Shown here one piece after another: positions 22,649 through 29,762 of a stretch of DNA of 64,000 nt (positions within the stretch are counted from its first letter, which is position 1; every line of letters starts with the position of its first letter). The translations under genes and the position numbers were made by a program. The DNA is from Pseudonocardia endophytica (GTDB lineage: Bacteria > Actinomycetota > Actinomycetes > Mycobacteriales > Pseudonocardiaceae): positions 3,596,001 to 3,660,000 of the forward strand of contig NZ_SMFZ01000001.1 in the NCBI RefSeq assembly GCF_004339565.1, written 5' to 3'. The notes beneath the pieces are model-generated. The model was given only the letters and a program-made list of their open reading frames with translations. It searched no databases and had not been told where the DNA came from.

Positions 22649-23740
22649 TCACTGAGTCAGGTGGGTGTTCGGCCTCCGGGCAAGGGGCGCAAGCGATGGG
22701 AGCTCGACGACCGTCACGCCGGCCTCCTCGAGGATCTCCGCGCCACGGCCCTCGACGAACGTGGACGGCTCGCGCCACGCCGTCACCACCCGTCCGATCC
22801 CGGCGTCGAGGATGTGCCGCGCGCACGTGACCGGCCGCGACGCGCGGGCGCCGCACGGTTCCAGCGAGCTGTAGATCGTGGCCGTGGCCAGGCGGGGGTC
22901 GGAGGGGTCCAGCCCGGCCAGCGCGACCTCCTCCGCGTGGTCGGCCGGCGAACCGGCACGGGAGAACCCGGTGGCCAGCACCTCGCCGTCGGCCGCCACG
23001 ACGACGGCGCCGACGGAGAACGCGGTCTCCGACGGCGGGCAGCGCTCCGCGAGGTCACAGGCGGCGGCCAGCCACCGGTGGTCCGGGTCGCCGATCCGGT
23101 AGTGCAGCAGCACGAGGTCGCCCATCGGACGTGCCCGGACCAGGGTCATCGGGCTGCCCGGCCCCTGCGGGAAGGCACCCGGTCCGACGAACCGGGGGGC
23201 GGCCTCGTCGCCGACGAGGAACGGCGCGACGACGACCTGGATCTCGTCGACCAGCCCGGCCGACAGCAGTGCCGTGTGGACCGCGCCGCCGCCCTCGACC
23301 ATCAGCCGGGCCACGCCGCGGGACGCGAGGTCCTCCAGCACGGCGCCGAGCCCGTCGGCGGCCGCGACCTCGACGCCCAGCCGGTCCCGGACGGCGGCGA
23401 CGGATCCCGGCGACGCGTAGACCAGCGTGTCCGCACCCGCCGTCGTGAACAGCGCGGACGACGGGTCCAGGTCACCGGACGTCGTGAGCACCACCCGCAG
23501 CGGGCTCGACGTGTGCCCCGCGCGCTCCCGCGCGGCCCTGCGCTCCGCCGACCGGACGAGCAGGCGCGGGTCGTCCGCGCGGACCGTGCCCGCCCCGACG
23601 AGGATCGCGTCGGACGCGGCGCGGACGCCGTCGACGCGGTCGAGGTCGGCGGCGTCGGAGAGCACCAGTCGCGACGACGACGCGTCGTCCAGCCGGCCGT
23701 CCAGCGACATCGCCGCGGAGAGGAGTACGTGCGGGCGCAC
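22649..23740 (-). CDS. ribD: Riboflavin-type RibD with reversed domain order
   Basis: 363 residues from a GTG that lies 7 nt after TAGGGT, so possibly leaderless. Residues about 1-215 are the RibD_C reductase (LLSAAMSLDGRLDDASSSRL, VGAGTVRADDPRL, RLMVEGGGAVHTALL). Residues about 220-345 are a cytidine-deaminase-like domain with the zinc motifs HAEEVA and SSLEPCGARASRPVTCA. Canonical bacterial RibD has the deaminase first. It may carry out the second and third steps of riboflavin synthesis, or act on a modified pyrimidine in another pathway. No other rib gene is in the window. Confidence 0.82.
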   Translation of the reverse strand: MRPHVLLSAAMSLDGRLDDASSSRLVLSDAADLDRVDGVRAASDAILVGAGTVRADDPRLLVRSAERRAARERAGHTSSPLRVVLTTSGDLDPSSALFTTAGADTLVYASPGSVAAVRDRLGVEVAAADGLGAVLEDLASRGVARLMVEGGGAVHTALLSAGLVDEIQVVVAPFLVGDEAAPRFVGPGAFPQGPGSPMTLVRARPMGDLVLLHYRIGDPDHRWLAAACDLAERCPPSETAFSVGAVVVAADGEVLATGFSRAGSPADHAEEVALAGLDPSDPRLATATIYSSLEPCGARASRPVTCARHILDAGIGRVVTAWREPSTFVEGRGAEILEEAGVTVVELPSLAPLARRPNTHLTQ

Positions 23741-23762
23741 GCCGACGACCCTACGGCGGACC

Positions 23763-24155
23763 ATGGGCACCATGGACGAGGAGCGGATCTACCAGCGCTA
23801 CCTGGACACGCTGAACGAGCGCCGGTTCGACGATCTCGGGCAGTTCGTGCACGACCGTCTCGTCTACAACGACGAGGACTGGACGCTCGGGCGGTACGTG
23901 GGCCGGCTCGTCGACGACGTCGCGGTCATCCCGGACCTGCGCTACGACGCCGAACTCGTCGTGACCGGTCCGGACCGGATCGCCGCACGGCTGCGCTTCG
24001 ACTGCTCGCCCCGCGGGACGTTCCTCGGCGTCGAGACCGACGGCAGGCGCGTCGCGTTCGCCGAGCACGTGTTCTACCGCCTGCACGACGGCCGGATCGA
24101 CCGCGTGTGGTCGCTGATCGACGTCGAAGCCGTGCGCAGGCAGTCGGACAGCTGA
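23763..24155 (+). CDS. SnoaL/NTF2-like protein
   Basis: 130 residues. IYQRYLDTLNERRFDDLGQF, the conserved YNDEDWT segment and the final VFYRLHDGRIDRVWSLID match the polyketide-cyclase-like SnoaL branch of the NTF2 fold. Members include cyclases, isomerases and many orphans. The alternative start at 23772 would drop three residues. It is divergent from ribD. Confidence 0.78.
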   Translation: MGTMDEERIYQRYLDTLNERRFDDLGQFVHDRLVYNDEDWTLGRYVGRLVDDVAVIPDLRYDAELVVTGPDRIAARLRFDCSPRGTFLGVETDGRRVAFAEHVFYRLHDGRIDRVWSLIDVEAVRRQSDS

Positions 24156-24159
24156 CGGG

Positions 24160-24570
24160 TCAGCCGCCGAGCGTCCGCTCGAGCAGCGCCTGCAGGCGCC
24201 GACGCTCCGCCGGCGCGAGCCGCTCCAGCACCGGCGACAGCGCAGCCAGGATCTCGGCGTACAGCCGGTTGGCGAGCTCGTGCCCCTCCGGGGTCAGGAA
24301 CACCTCGACGACGCGGCGGTCCGTCCCGGTGGGCGCGCGCTGCACGAGCCCGCGCCGCGCGGCGCGGTCCACCAGCCCGGACAGCGACGACCGGTCCAGA
24401 CCCAGGTGGTCGGCCAGCGCGGTCATGCGCGGGCGGCGGTCACGCAGGATCGCCAGCACCCGGAGCTGGGTCAGCGACAGGTCGTGCGCCGTCCCGACCT
24501 TCGTGAGCACCGCGGTGACCGCGAACGAGCTCTGCACGAGCGCGTCGACCAGCCCGTCGTCGTCCGGCAC
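24160..24570 (-). CDS. MarR-family regulator
   Basis: 136 residues. LSLTQLRVLAILRDRRPRMT, then ALADHLGLDRSSLSGLVDRA and the wing APTGTDRRVVEVFLT form a complete winged helix (about 38-105). AAGGGAG precedes the GTG. The divergent MDR gene lies 70 bp away with a near-perfect long inverted repeat between them, so this regulator probably represses that gene and senses a quinone or electrophile. Confidence 0.88.
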   Translation of the reverse strand: MPDDDGLVDALVQSSFAVTAVLTKVGTAHDLSLTQLRVLAILRDRRPRMTALADHLGLDRSSLSGLVDRAARRGLVQRAPTGTDRRVVEVFLTPEGHELANRLYAEILAALSPVLERLAPAERRRLQALLERTLGG

Positions 24571-24586
24571 GGCGTCTCCCTTTTGA

Positions 24587-24621
24587 TTGGTAATCCCCAG
24601 TAGTACTGTTGGGATCACCAA
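24587..24621. promoter_or_regulatory. MarR operator
   Basis: TTGGTAATCCC and GGGATCACCAA (10 of 11 complementary) flank a 13-nt spacer containing AGTACT, between the divergent MarR and MDR genes. Confidence 0.65.
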
Positions 24622-24640
24622 CTATATCCTGGAGGGTCCG

Positions 24641-25591
24641 ATGAAGGCAGCGGTGGTGACCGCGTTCGACGTCGCTCCGGTGTACACCGAGTTCCCGGAG
24701 CCGGTGGCGACCGGTCCGCACGACATCGTGGTCGACGTCGTCGCGGCCGGCCTGCACCCTCGGGTGCGGTCGCAGGCCGACGGATCGCACTACACGTCGA
24801 CCGACGAGTTGCCGCTCGTCCCGGGCGTCGACGGAGTCGGCCGCGACCCGGACGGGCGGCTGCGCTACTTCGTGCTCGACGGGACGGTGTCCGGATCGAT
24901 GGCCGAGCGGACGGTCGTCGACGCCCGCCGCAGCGTCGTGCTGCCGGACGGCGTGGGCGGACCGGACCCGGTCGCCGTCGCGGCCGCGATGAACCCGGCG
25001 ATGTCCTCCTGGGTCGCGCTGCGCAGGAGGATCGGGTTCCGGGCCGGGCAGGACGTGCTGGTGCTCGGCGCCACCGGCAACGCGGGACGCACGGCCGTGC
25101 AGGTGGCCCGTCGTCTCGGCGCAGGCCGGATCGTCGCCGCAGGCCGCAATGCCGACCTGTTGGCCGGCCTGCCGGCGCTCGGCGCCACGGCGACCACGAC
25201 GCTGGACGCGGGCGGGCTCGGAGCGGCCGCGGCGGACGTCGACGTCGTGCTGGACTACGTCTGGGGCGAGCCGACGGCGGCCGCGATGGCCGCCGTCGTC
25301 ACCGCCCGCGCGGACCGGTCCCGGCCGCTGACGTGGGTCGAGATCGGGTCCGTGGCCGGACCCACGGCCGCGATCGGATCGGCCGCACTGCGCGCCGCCC
25401 GGCTGGAGATCGTCGGCAGCGGGCAGGGGTCCGTCCCCACCGGCGACATCGTGGCGGAGCTGGCCGCGCTCGCCGGGGAGATCGGGACCGGGACGTTCGC
25501 CGTCGACGCCGCCGCGGTGCCGCTCAGCGATGTCGAACGCGCGTGGGGAAAGTCCGTCCACACGGGACGGCGGATCGTCATGACGCCCTGA
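24641..25591 (+). CDS. Medium-chain zinc-free quinone oxidoreductase-like MDR protein
   Basis: 316 residues. MKAAVVTAFDVAPVYTEFPE opens a GroES-like domain lacking the catalytic and structural zinc cysteines; VLVLGATGNAGRTAVQVARR (about 145-164) is the NADPH-binding loop. It resembles the quinone reductase/enoyl reductase branch. GGAGGG is well placed before the ATG. Regulation by the divergent MarR gene is likely. Confidence 0.87.
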   Translation: MKAAVVTAFDVAPVYTEFPEPVATGPHDIVVDVVAAGLHPRVRSQADGSHYTSTDELPLVPGVDGVGRDPDGRLRYFVLDGTVSGSMAERTVVDARRSVVLPDGVGGPDPVAVAAAMNPAMSSWVALRRRIGFRAGQDVLVLGATGNAGRTAVQVARRLGAGRIVAAGRNADLLAGLPALGATATTTLDAGGLGAAAADVDVVLDYVWGEPTAAAMAAVVTARADRSRPLTWVEIGSVAGPTAAIGSAALRAARLEIVGSGQGSVPTGDIVAELAALAGEIGTGTFAVDAAAVPLSDVERAWGKSVHTGRRIVMTP

Positions 25592-25594
25592 CCG

Positions 25595-26641
25595 TCAGAG
25601 TGACGCGAGGACGTCGAGCCCGACACCGTCGGCCGTGGCCATGTAGATCTGCTGCCGGGTCGCCGGGCCGTCGATCCGCACGTGCCCACGCGGCCCATGG
25701 TAGTCCGAGCACCGCGCGAGCTCGGTGACCCGTTGCGCGTCCACCGTCCCGGCCGAGTGCACCAGGCACGCCAGCAGCCGGATCCCTTCGTAGCAGGACT
25801 CCCCCGGCGCACCGAGCGCCGGAGCCTCCGGGCCGAACCGCCGCGCGTAGCGGGCGCCGAAGCCGAGTCCCTCCGCCGTCGGCAGCGCCTCGAACCACCC
25901 GGCCGCGGTGAACACGTCGGTCGACGCCGCAGGGCCGAGGTCGCGCAGCATGCTCTCGTCCATCAGCGGGGAGAACCGCGCGCAGCGCTCCTCGAGGCCG
26001 CGTTCGGCGAACTGCCGGTTGAACCGCACGGAGTCGTGGCCGACGAGCATCATCAGCACGCCGTCCGACCCGCTGTCGGAGATCCGGTCGAGGACCGGGC
26101 CGAAGTCGCGCGTGCCGAGACCCACGAAGTCGGCCTCGCCGATGGTCGGGCCGGCGCGGTCGTCGTCGACGAGTGCCCGCACGGTCGCGGTCGACCTGCG
26201 GGGCCAGACGTAGTCGTTGCCGACGACGAACCAGTCGCGGACGCCGATCTCCTCGGACATCCACCGCAGGCCGGGATGGAGCTGGATCTCCGGCGTCTCG
26301 CCGATCGTGATCACGCCGGGCGTCGTCTCGCCGCCCTCGTAGAGCGCCGTGTAGACGTACGGGACGCGGGCACGCAGGCGCGGTGCGAGACGCTGCCGGA
26401 CGGCCGACAGGTGCCAGCCGACGACGGCGTCGATCTCCCCGTTCCCGACGAGCCGTTCCACCTCGCACGCGACCCGCTCCGGCCCGCGCCCGCCGTCGAC
26501 GATCCGCAGCCGGACCGGCTCGGCCAGGACGCCGGAGCCCTCGTTCAGCTCCTCGGCCGCGAGCCGCGCGCAGAGGACGCAGGACGGCCCGTACACCGCC
26601 TCCGGACCGGAGAGCGGCACGACGAGGCCCACGGTGAACAC
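25595..26641 (-). CDS. AmiC-like cytosolic amide/ligand-binding protein
   Basis: 348 residues with the type I periplasmic-binding fold. VGLVVPLSGPEAVYGPSCVL starts directly at the first strand, with no signal peptide or lipobox, so it is cytosolic like AmiC, the amide sensor that holds AmiR inactive. RDWFVVGNDYVWPRRS and GEADFVGLGTRDFGPVLDRI match the hinge strands of this branch. No AmiR-like ANTAR gene, amidase or ABC permease lies next to it. It could be an orphan sensor for the neighbouring catabolic island. Confidence 0.78.
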   Translation of the reverse strand: MFTVGLVVPLSGPEAVYGPSCVLCARLAAEELNEGSGVLAEPVRLRIVDGGRGPERVACEVERLVGNGEIDAVVGWHLSAVRQRLAPRLRARVPYVYTALYEGGETTPGVITIGETPEIQLHPGLRWMSEEIGVRDWFVVGNDYVWPRRSTATVRALVDDDRAGPTIGEADFVGLGTRDFGPVLDRISDSGSDGVLMMLVGHDSVRFNRQFAERGLEERCARFSPLMDESMLRDLGPAASTDVFTAAGWFEALPTAEGLGFGARYARRFGPEAPALGAPGESCYEGIRLLACLVHSAGTVDAQRVTELARCSDYHGPRGHVRIDGPATRQQIYMATADGVGLDVLASL

Positions 26642-26727
26642 TGGGCTGGAACCTCGGGTGGTGCCCGGTTCATTCCGCTATTCTCATGCGGGCACGCGCA
26701 TCAGTCGTCGCAACGAGGAGGCGCACC

Positions 26728-26823
26728 GTGCTCGCACCAGAAGCGGACTGCAGCTGCGGACCGAACTGTTCCTGCGGCTGCCAGCAGGGTGGTCCCTGCC
26801 GGTGCGGGGGGTCGAAGGACTGA
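26728..26823 (+). CDS. Metallothionein-like Cys-rich mini-protein
   Basis: 31 residues from a GTG with a GAGGAG site 7 nt upstream. Seven cysteines at positions 8, 10, 14, 16, 18, 24 and 26 form CxC pairs (CSC, CSCGC, CRC), typical of metal-thiolate clusters. It is shorter than mycobacterial MymT (53 residues) and not clearly homologous. A TATTCT (26679-26684) could be the -10 box. Its stop is 1 bp before the GTG of the IclR gene, so both are probably in one transcript. Cu(I) or Zn(II) binding is inferred from composition. Confidence 0.65.
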   Translation: MLAPEADCSCGPNCSCGCQQGGPCRCGGSKD

Positions 26824-26824
26824 C

Positions 26825-27571
26825 GTGACCGGCCCGGCCCCCGGGGAGTCCGTCCTCGGCAGGGTCGTCCGGATCCTCGCGGTCTTCGAGCCGGACCGGC
26901 CGGAGGTGGCGGTCACCGCCATCGCCCGGTCGTCGGGCCTGCACGTCGCGACCGCGTCCCGGCTGGTCGCCCAGCTCGTCGAACACGGCCTGCTGGAGCG
27001 CACCGAGAGCGGACGCGTCCGCGTCGGGATGCGCCTGTGGGAGCTGGGCCAGCGCGCCTCGCCGACGCTGACGCTGCGCGAGGCGGCGATGCCGTTCCTG
27101 GAGGACCTGCACGCTGCCGTCGGGCACCACGTGCAGCTCGGTGTGCTCGACCGGACCGAGGTCATCTTCACCGAGCGCCTGTCCGCGCCGGGAGCGGTGG
27201 TCAACTACACGCGGATCGCCGGACGGCTGCCGCTGCACGCGTCGTCGTCAGGGCTCGTGCTGCTCGCACACGCACCGGCCGAGCTGCAGGAGCGGATCCT
27301 CGCCCGGCCGCTCGAGCGGTTCACCGACCGCACCGTCGCCGACCCGGGAGAGCTGCGACGGCTGCTGGCCCGCGTCCGGCGCGAGGGTGCCGTGGTCACG
27401 CCGGGGTTCATCCACCCGGACGCGACCGGGGTCGCCGTCCCGGTGCGCGACGGGGCGGGCGACGTCGTGGCCGCGGTGGCCACGATCCAGCCGACCGACG
27501 GCACGGCGGGCGCTCTCGTCCCGGCGCTGCGTGCGGCCGCGCACGGCATCCACCGGTTGCTGTCTCGCTGA
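26825..27571 (+). CDS. IclR-family regulator 1
   Basis: 248 residues. The winged helix is at about 9-70 (SVLGRVVRILAVFEPDRPEV ... SGLHVATASRLVAQLVEHGLLE), followed by the GAF-like effector domain (QLGVLDRTEVIFTERLSAP, PLHASSSGLVLLAHAP). IclR proteins commonly control aromatic catabolic genes. Directly followed by a palindrome and then the reductase/P450 genes, which are its likely targets. Confidence 0.87.
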   Translation: MTGPAPGESVLGRVVRILAVFEPDRPEVAVTAIARSSGLHVATASRLVAQLVEHGLLERTESGRVRVGMRLWELGQRASPTLTLREAAMPFLEDLHAAVGHHVQLGVLDRTEVIFTERLSAPGAVVNYTRIAGRLPLHASSSGLVLLAHAPAELQERILARPLERFTDRTVADPGELRRLLARVRREGAVVTPGFIHPDATGVAVPVRDGAGDVVAAVATIQPTDGTAGALVPALRAAAHGIHRLLSR

Positions 27572-27573
27572 GT

Positions 27574-27588
27574 GAGAACGCTGTTCTC
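27574..27588. promoter_or_regulatory. Candidate IclR operator
   Basis: GAGAACGCTGTTCTC is a perfect 6-3-6 palindrome 2 bp after the IclR stop and 32 bp before the reductase ATG. Overlapping it, TCTC-gctgagt-GAGA gives a second, shorter repeat. Confidence 0.55.
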
Positions 27589-27620
27589 CGACGACCGCGC
27601 GGGTCGCATGCTCGTGCACC

Positions 27621-28565
27621 ATGTCCGACCGCGCCGCCACCGTCGTCGTCGCCACCCGCCGCGACGAGGCACGCGACGTCGTGTCGCTGGAGCTGGTCGC
27701 CCGGGACGGCGGCCGCCTGCCGGACTGGGAGCCGGGCGCGCACGTCGACGTCGTGCTGCCGGACGGCTCCACCCGTCAGTACTCGTTGTGCGGGGACCGC
27801 TGGGACGCCCACCGCTACCGGATCGGCGTGCTGCGCGAGCCGGACGGCCGCGGTGGCTCGGCCTACGTGCACGACCGGCTCACCGAGGGCGACACCGTCG
27901 GCCTCGGCGGGCCGCGCAACAACTTCCCGCTGGTCCCGGCGGAGCGCTACCTGTTCGTGGCCGGCGGGATCGGCGTCACCCCGATCCTGCCGATGATCCG
28001 CACCGCGGAGCAGACGGGCGCCGAATGGCACCTGCTCTACGGCGGCCGCACGCGGGCGTCGATGGCGTTCCGCGACGAGCTCGCCCGCCACGGCGACCGG
28101 GTGCGTCTCGTGCCGCAGGACGAGCACGGGCTGCTCGACCTGGCCGGGTTCCTCGGCGAGCCGCGCGCCGACACCCGCGCCTACGCCTGCGGGCCGCCTC
28201 CGATGCTGGCCGCGCTGGCGGACGTGACGGCGCGGTGGCCTGCGCACACGGTGCGGACCGAGCGGTTCGTCGCCACGGAGACGCCGCCGGTACGGGACGC
28301 ACCGTTCGACGTCGAGCTCGCCCGGCGCGGCGCCACGGTCACCGTCACGCCGGACCGCACCGTGCTGCAGGCCGTCGCAGACGTCGGGGTCGACGTGCTG
28401 TCGTCGTGCCGCAAGGGCGTGTGCGGCACCTGCGAGACCGGGGTGCTCGACGGCGACCCGGACCACCGCGACTCGATCCTCGACGACGACGAGCGCGACA
28501 CCGCCGACTCCATGTTCATCTGCGTGTCCCGCGCCCGCGGCGACCGCCTCGTGCTGGACCTGTAG
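27621..28565 (+). CDS. Phthalate-dioxygenase-reductase-type flavoprotein
   Basis: 314 residues with the order flavin domain, NAD domain, plant-type [2Fe-2S]. RQYSLCGD (about 53-60) is the RxYS flavin motif, VAGGIGVTPILPMIR (about 112-126) the NAD loop, and CRKGVCGTC with a later Cys in MFICVSRA are the iron-sulfur ligands at the C terminus. This is the VanB/PDR arrangement. It is followed at 5 bp by a P450 gene, so it is the probable electron donor for that P450. Confidence 0.9.
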   Translation: MSDRAATVVVATRRDEARDVVSLELVARDGGRLPDWEPGAHVDVVLPDGSTRQYSLCGDRWDAHRYRIGVLREPDGRGGSAYVHDRLTEGDTVGLGGPRNNFPLVPAERYLFVAGGIGVTPILPMIRTAEQTGAEWHLLYGGRTRASMAFRDELARHGDRVRLVPQDEHGLLDLAGFLGEPRADTRAYACGPPPMLAALADVTARWPAHTVRTERFVATETPPVRDAPFDVELARRGATVTVTPDRTVLQAVADVGVDVLSSCRKGVCGTCETGVLDGDPDHRDSILDDDERDTADSMFICVSRARGDRLVLDL

Positions 28566-28570
28566 GGACG

Positions 28571-29758
28571 ATGACCCTCACCGAGACCGACCCTTTCTGC
28601 ACCGACGTCCTCACCGACCCGGTCCCGTTCCACGAACGCCTGCGCGCCGCCGGGCCGGTCGTGCGGCTCCACCGCTACGACGTGCTCGCCCTGTCCCACT
28701 ACGAGCACGTGCACGCCGCGCTCGTGGACTGGCAGACGTTCCGCTCCGGGGCCGGGGTGGGGCTGTCGCACTTCGGCCGGGAGGAGCCGTGGCGGCCGCC
28801 GTCGCTGCTGCTGGAGACGGACCCGCCCGGCCACGACGCGCCGCGCCGGGTGCTGTCCACGATCCTCGGCCCGCGCGCTCTCCGGTCGCTGCGGGAGCGC
28901 TGGGCCGCCGACGCGGAGCTCCTCGTGGACGAGGTGCTGGCCCGCGGACCCGAGTTCGACGCCGTCGCCGCGATCGGCGAGACGTTCCCGCTGCGGGTGT
29001 TCCCGGACGCGGTCGGACTGCCGGTGCAGGGCCGGGAGAACCTGCTCCCGTACGGGAACATGCTGTTCAACGCGTTCGGCCCGCACAACGAGCTGGTCGA
29101 CGCCGTGCTGCCGCGGATGCCGGAGCTCTCGGCATGGGTGAACTCCCGCTGTACCCGCGAGTCGCTCGCGCCGGACGGGTTCGGCGCGGACATCTGGGCG
29201 GCCGCCGACCGCGGCGACATCACGCCCGAGCAGGCCCCGCTCGTCGTGCGCTCGCTGCTGTCCGCGGGTGTGGACACGACCGTCACCGGGATCTCCGCCG
29301 TGCTCTACGCGTTCGCCACGCACCCGGACCAGTGGGCGCGGCTGCGGGAGCACCCGGAGCTGGCCCGTGTGGCGTTCGACGAGGCGGTGCGCTGGGAGTC
29401 GCCGGTGCAGACGTTCTTCCGGACGACGACGCGCGCGGTCGAGATCGCCGGCGTGCGGATCCCGGCCGAGCAGAAGGTGCTGATGTTCCTCGGCTCGGCG
29501 AACCGCGACCCGGCCCGATGGGGCGACGACGCCGATCGGTTCGACCTGGCACGCGACCCGTCCGGGCACGTCGGGTTCGGGATGGGCATGCACCAGTGCG
29601 TCGGCCAGCACGTCGCGCGGCTGGAGGCCGAGTCCGTGCTGCGCGCACTCGCCGCCCGGGTGGAGACGATCGAGCTCGCCGGGACCCCCGTGCGCCGGCC
29701 GAACAACACGATGCGGGCATGGGAGTCGATGCCGGTCCGGGTGCGTCCCGCATCCTGA
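28571..29758 (+). CDS. Cytochrome P450 (CYP199-like)
   Basis: 395 residues, soluble bacterial type. LLSAGVDTTVTGIS is the I-helix oxygen-binding motif, DEAVRWESP holds the K-helix ExxR, and FGMGMHQCVGQHVARLE is the haem loop with the proximal Cys. The GMHxCVGQ form and the retinue of aromatic genes suggest a CYP199-like enzyme that O-demethylates or hydroxylates para-substituted benzoates. It shares a transcript with the reductase upstream and a ThDP enzyme downstream. Confidence 0.9.
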   Translation: MTLTETDPFCTDVLTDPVPFHERLRAAGPVVRLHRYDVLALSHYEHVHAALVDWQTFRSGAGVGLSHFGREEPWRPPSLLLETDPPGHDAPRRVLSTILGPRALRSLRERWAADAELLVDEVLARGPEFDAVAAIGETFPLRVFPDAVGLPVQGRENLLPYGNMLFNAFGPHNELVDAVLPRMPELSAWVNSRCTRESLAPDGFGADIWAAADRGDITPEQAPLVVRSLLSAGVDTTVTGISAVLYAFATHPDQWARLREHPELARVAFDEAVRWESPVQTFFRTTTRAVEIAGVRIPAEQKVLMFLGSANRDPARWGDDADRFDLARDPSGHVGFGMGMHQCVGQHVARLEAESVLRALAARVETIELAGTPVRRPNNTMRAWESMPVRVRPAS

Positions 29759-29762
29759 TCCC

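Noticed and set aside
27572..29758. A 728-codon plus-strand open frame joining the reductase and P450
   Set aside because: The first 330 codons are low-complexity shadow of the reductase; the P450 starts at 28571 with its own ATG.
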